Part shown: positions 6,301 to 6,379 of the stretch, in pieces
How positions within the stretch are numbered: position 1 is the stretch's first letter
Layout of the letters: the number at the start of each line of letters is the position of its first letter
From: Lentisphaeria bacterium
GTDB taxonomy: Bacteria > Verrucomicrobiota > Lentisphaeria > Oligosphaerales > Oligosphaeraceae
DNA length: 6,379 bases
Direction: 5' to 3'
Assembly (NCBI GenBank): GCA_028699735.1
Contig: JAQVUB010000159.1
Location: forward strand, 1-6,379
The notes under the pieces: model-generated
Seen by the model: only the letters and a program-made list of their open reading frames with translations
The model's database searches: none
What the model was told of the DNA's origin: nothing
Translations under genes and position numbers: made by a program

Positions 6301-6379
6301 GCGGAATCCCTGCGGTAATTCATCCACCACGGAAAAAGCCAGAATTGCTCACTCTCCCCAATAGATTCCCGGTTGTTCG
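3306..6379 (-). CDS. large WxFP-repeat, TPR and beta-sandwich protein, 5' end outside window
   Basis: The frame is open from the window edge; 1023 codons are visible. Counting from ATG 6323, in-frame codons upstream (SEQFWLFPWW) continue the same repeat, so that ATG is not the true start. Residues 1-495 hold many motifs of the form W-x-F/L-P-aromatic, for example WLFPWYS (67), WAFPYWSS (137), LLPFWF (217), WLPLYRS (351), WLFPFYVFED (374) and MPFYAS (452), separated by polar charged linkers, which suggests tandem beta hairpins. Residues 514-645 are TPR-like helices (KYAEAGRFDRAA, LCSIQLGEDAEALQNL). The helical part continues to about 860. Residues 880-985 look like a beta-sandwich, with VELNGKPVF (931-939) and LTLQPGENILKFYVK (957-971). 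No catalytic motif is seen. An envelope or surface role is possible but unproven, because the N-terminus is missing. Confidence 0.85.
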   Translation of the reverse strand, partial: NNRESIGESEQFWLFPWWMNYRRDSAGELRSSWVFPAQWGESTEKDKRGLMQEKTWRAFWPLYRSRRESERTAAGEKRLDSHSLWLFPWYSSSFDGPHARGGSWFLLLGGAGESTQKTEQSQAEQGFRYVMPLYFQSWLRQNEGISTLRKEDKLWAFPYWSSRGQDREQDFLPPFYFSDRQRHRNEFLSVAGLYNRREKQASLRRKQRHEAERLGKLPGDWRVKWSREDCFWQNLLPFWFRSFDDKNASHAIFPLYRFSEGCNRNYDCQETLHLPWLLGRTSTVKRADGYQGKTQSYALSLYQRSNSTWMNEKQQAQHASSLRVCPLFGYSNSSSGDFRCWSTLPPFSYRRSGSIFAANSRSLSLPWHWLPLYRSEIWQETPIKGKSIRKNWLFPFYVFEDNEKTETKRLSVFWFLYHREQFREEKKAWGMGGGLSNYYELDSNGFVERSVMYRLYRFRERSWFKEREIMPFYASADYANSDWHWSVLGGLFGAGKSGNTSWVKFLYIPFRDQESPLPAEQLEAERLQRAPKHLEYALKYAEAGRFDRAAMEFLLAEGAFETDYDLLLSAGNAYAKADAERFAEYFRKDLPSSQARLASKGEKYRRGRAKQELLHQALEFYQSALQLRGASSDLLRRMALCSIQLGEDAEALQNLKQRDEQFPSFAAAVDYFRIVDKIYSRSKPVAGGVLPRHELLEHMLERFPEHPLFYLYKAYPIDADPPENMDIKTDLYEKAALLRPVGEELMPLPINGELPCYAIHQWGDFPQAAKLSAYAADQAVILLNERYEQERRKRPRLLTRELALEFKQRAFKLYPLQDQYGWGNLALLEKYHGEFGSDIALRQDLLELQKAVSEEADKKRILGYVQRSLLEVELRLSQLNSWNVRRIDAGATAQQKEIRLFDKASDGYIDLDAFFGGIDHCEIEAECSLSAPAETRVLLRLGFDRELRVELNGKPVFGPEKQRIARRDRHTVPLTLQPGENILKFYVKDDSLSFGFYARLTDLSGQPTGPWRWQEAPAQVMRQ

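Overview
This is a chromosomal window from a bacterium that I cannot place firmly. Three things hint at the PVC group (Lentisphaerota/Verrucomicrobiota): a very large aromatic/proline-repeat protein with TPRs, the dispersed CACGGAA-type repeat, and many small non-coding mobile repeats. This is inference and low confidence. The left half is AT-richer and looks like an accessory patch; the right half is a GC-richer long gene.

Layout: 1-644 has no convincing gene. It holds a possible terminator (129-165), a 164-bp MITE-like element with terminal inverted repeats and a perfect 8-bp target duplication (222-385), an EHTE-type repeat with a hairpin, and a strong sigma70-like promoter (496-523) with a perfect leader hairpin (569-587). 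Next comes a two-gene operon on the + strand. The first gene is a small protein with a GNPEHKKNPGDFGL signature (694-1086), whose real N-terminus seems to lie in another frame upstream (from 645). The second overlaps it by 8 bp and encodes a 439-aa ImmA/IrrE-like protein (1079-2398) with a substituted zinc site. From 2410 to 2790 there is a nest of repeats: a second MITE copy (2471-2630), inverted relative to the first and also with a perfect 8-bp duplication, sits inside an older copy of a different palindromic repeat. An intact copy of that palindromic repeat lies at 3101-3327, so the unoccupied site can be read directly. Between them are two identical tandem tRNA-Gly(GCC) genes and an intrinsic terminator.

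The right half (3306 to the window edge) is one minus-strand gene of at least 1023 codons, open at its 5' end. It has many W-x-F-P-aromatic repeats, then TPR-like helices, then a C-terminal beta-sandwich-like domain. Its last codons and stop lie within the terminal repeat of the palindromic element.

The most interesting unit is the two-gene operon. It has its own promoter, a structured leader, translational overlap, a degenerate metallopeptidase fold and MITEs on both sides. It looks like an uncharacterised regulatory, stress or defence-type pair, but no function can be proven from the sequence alone.
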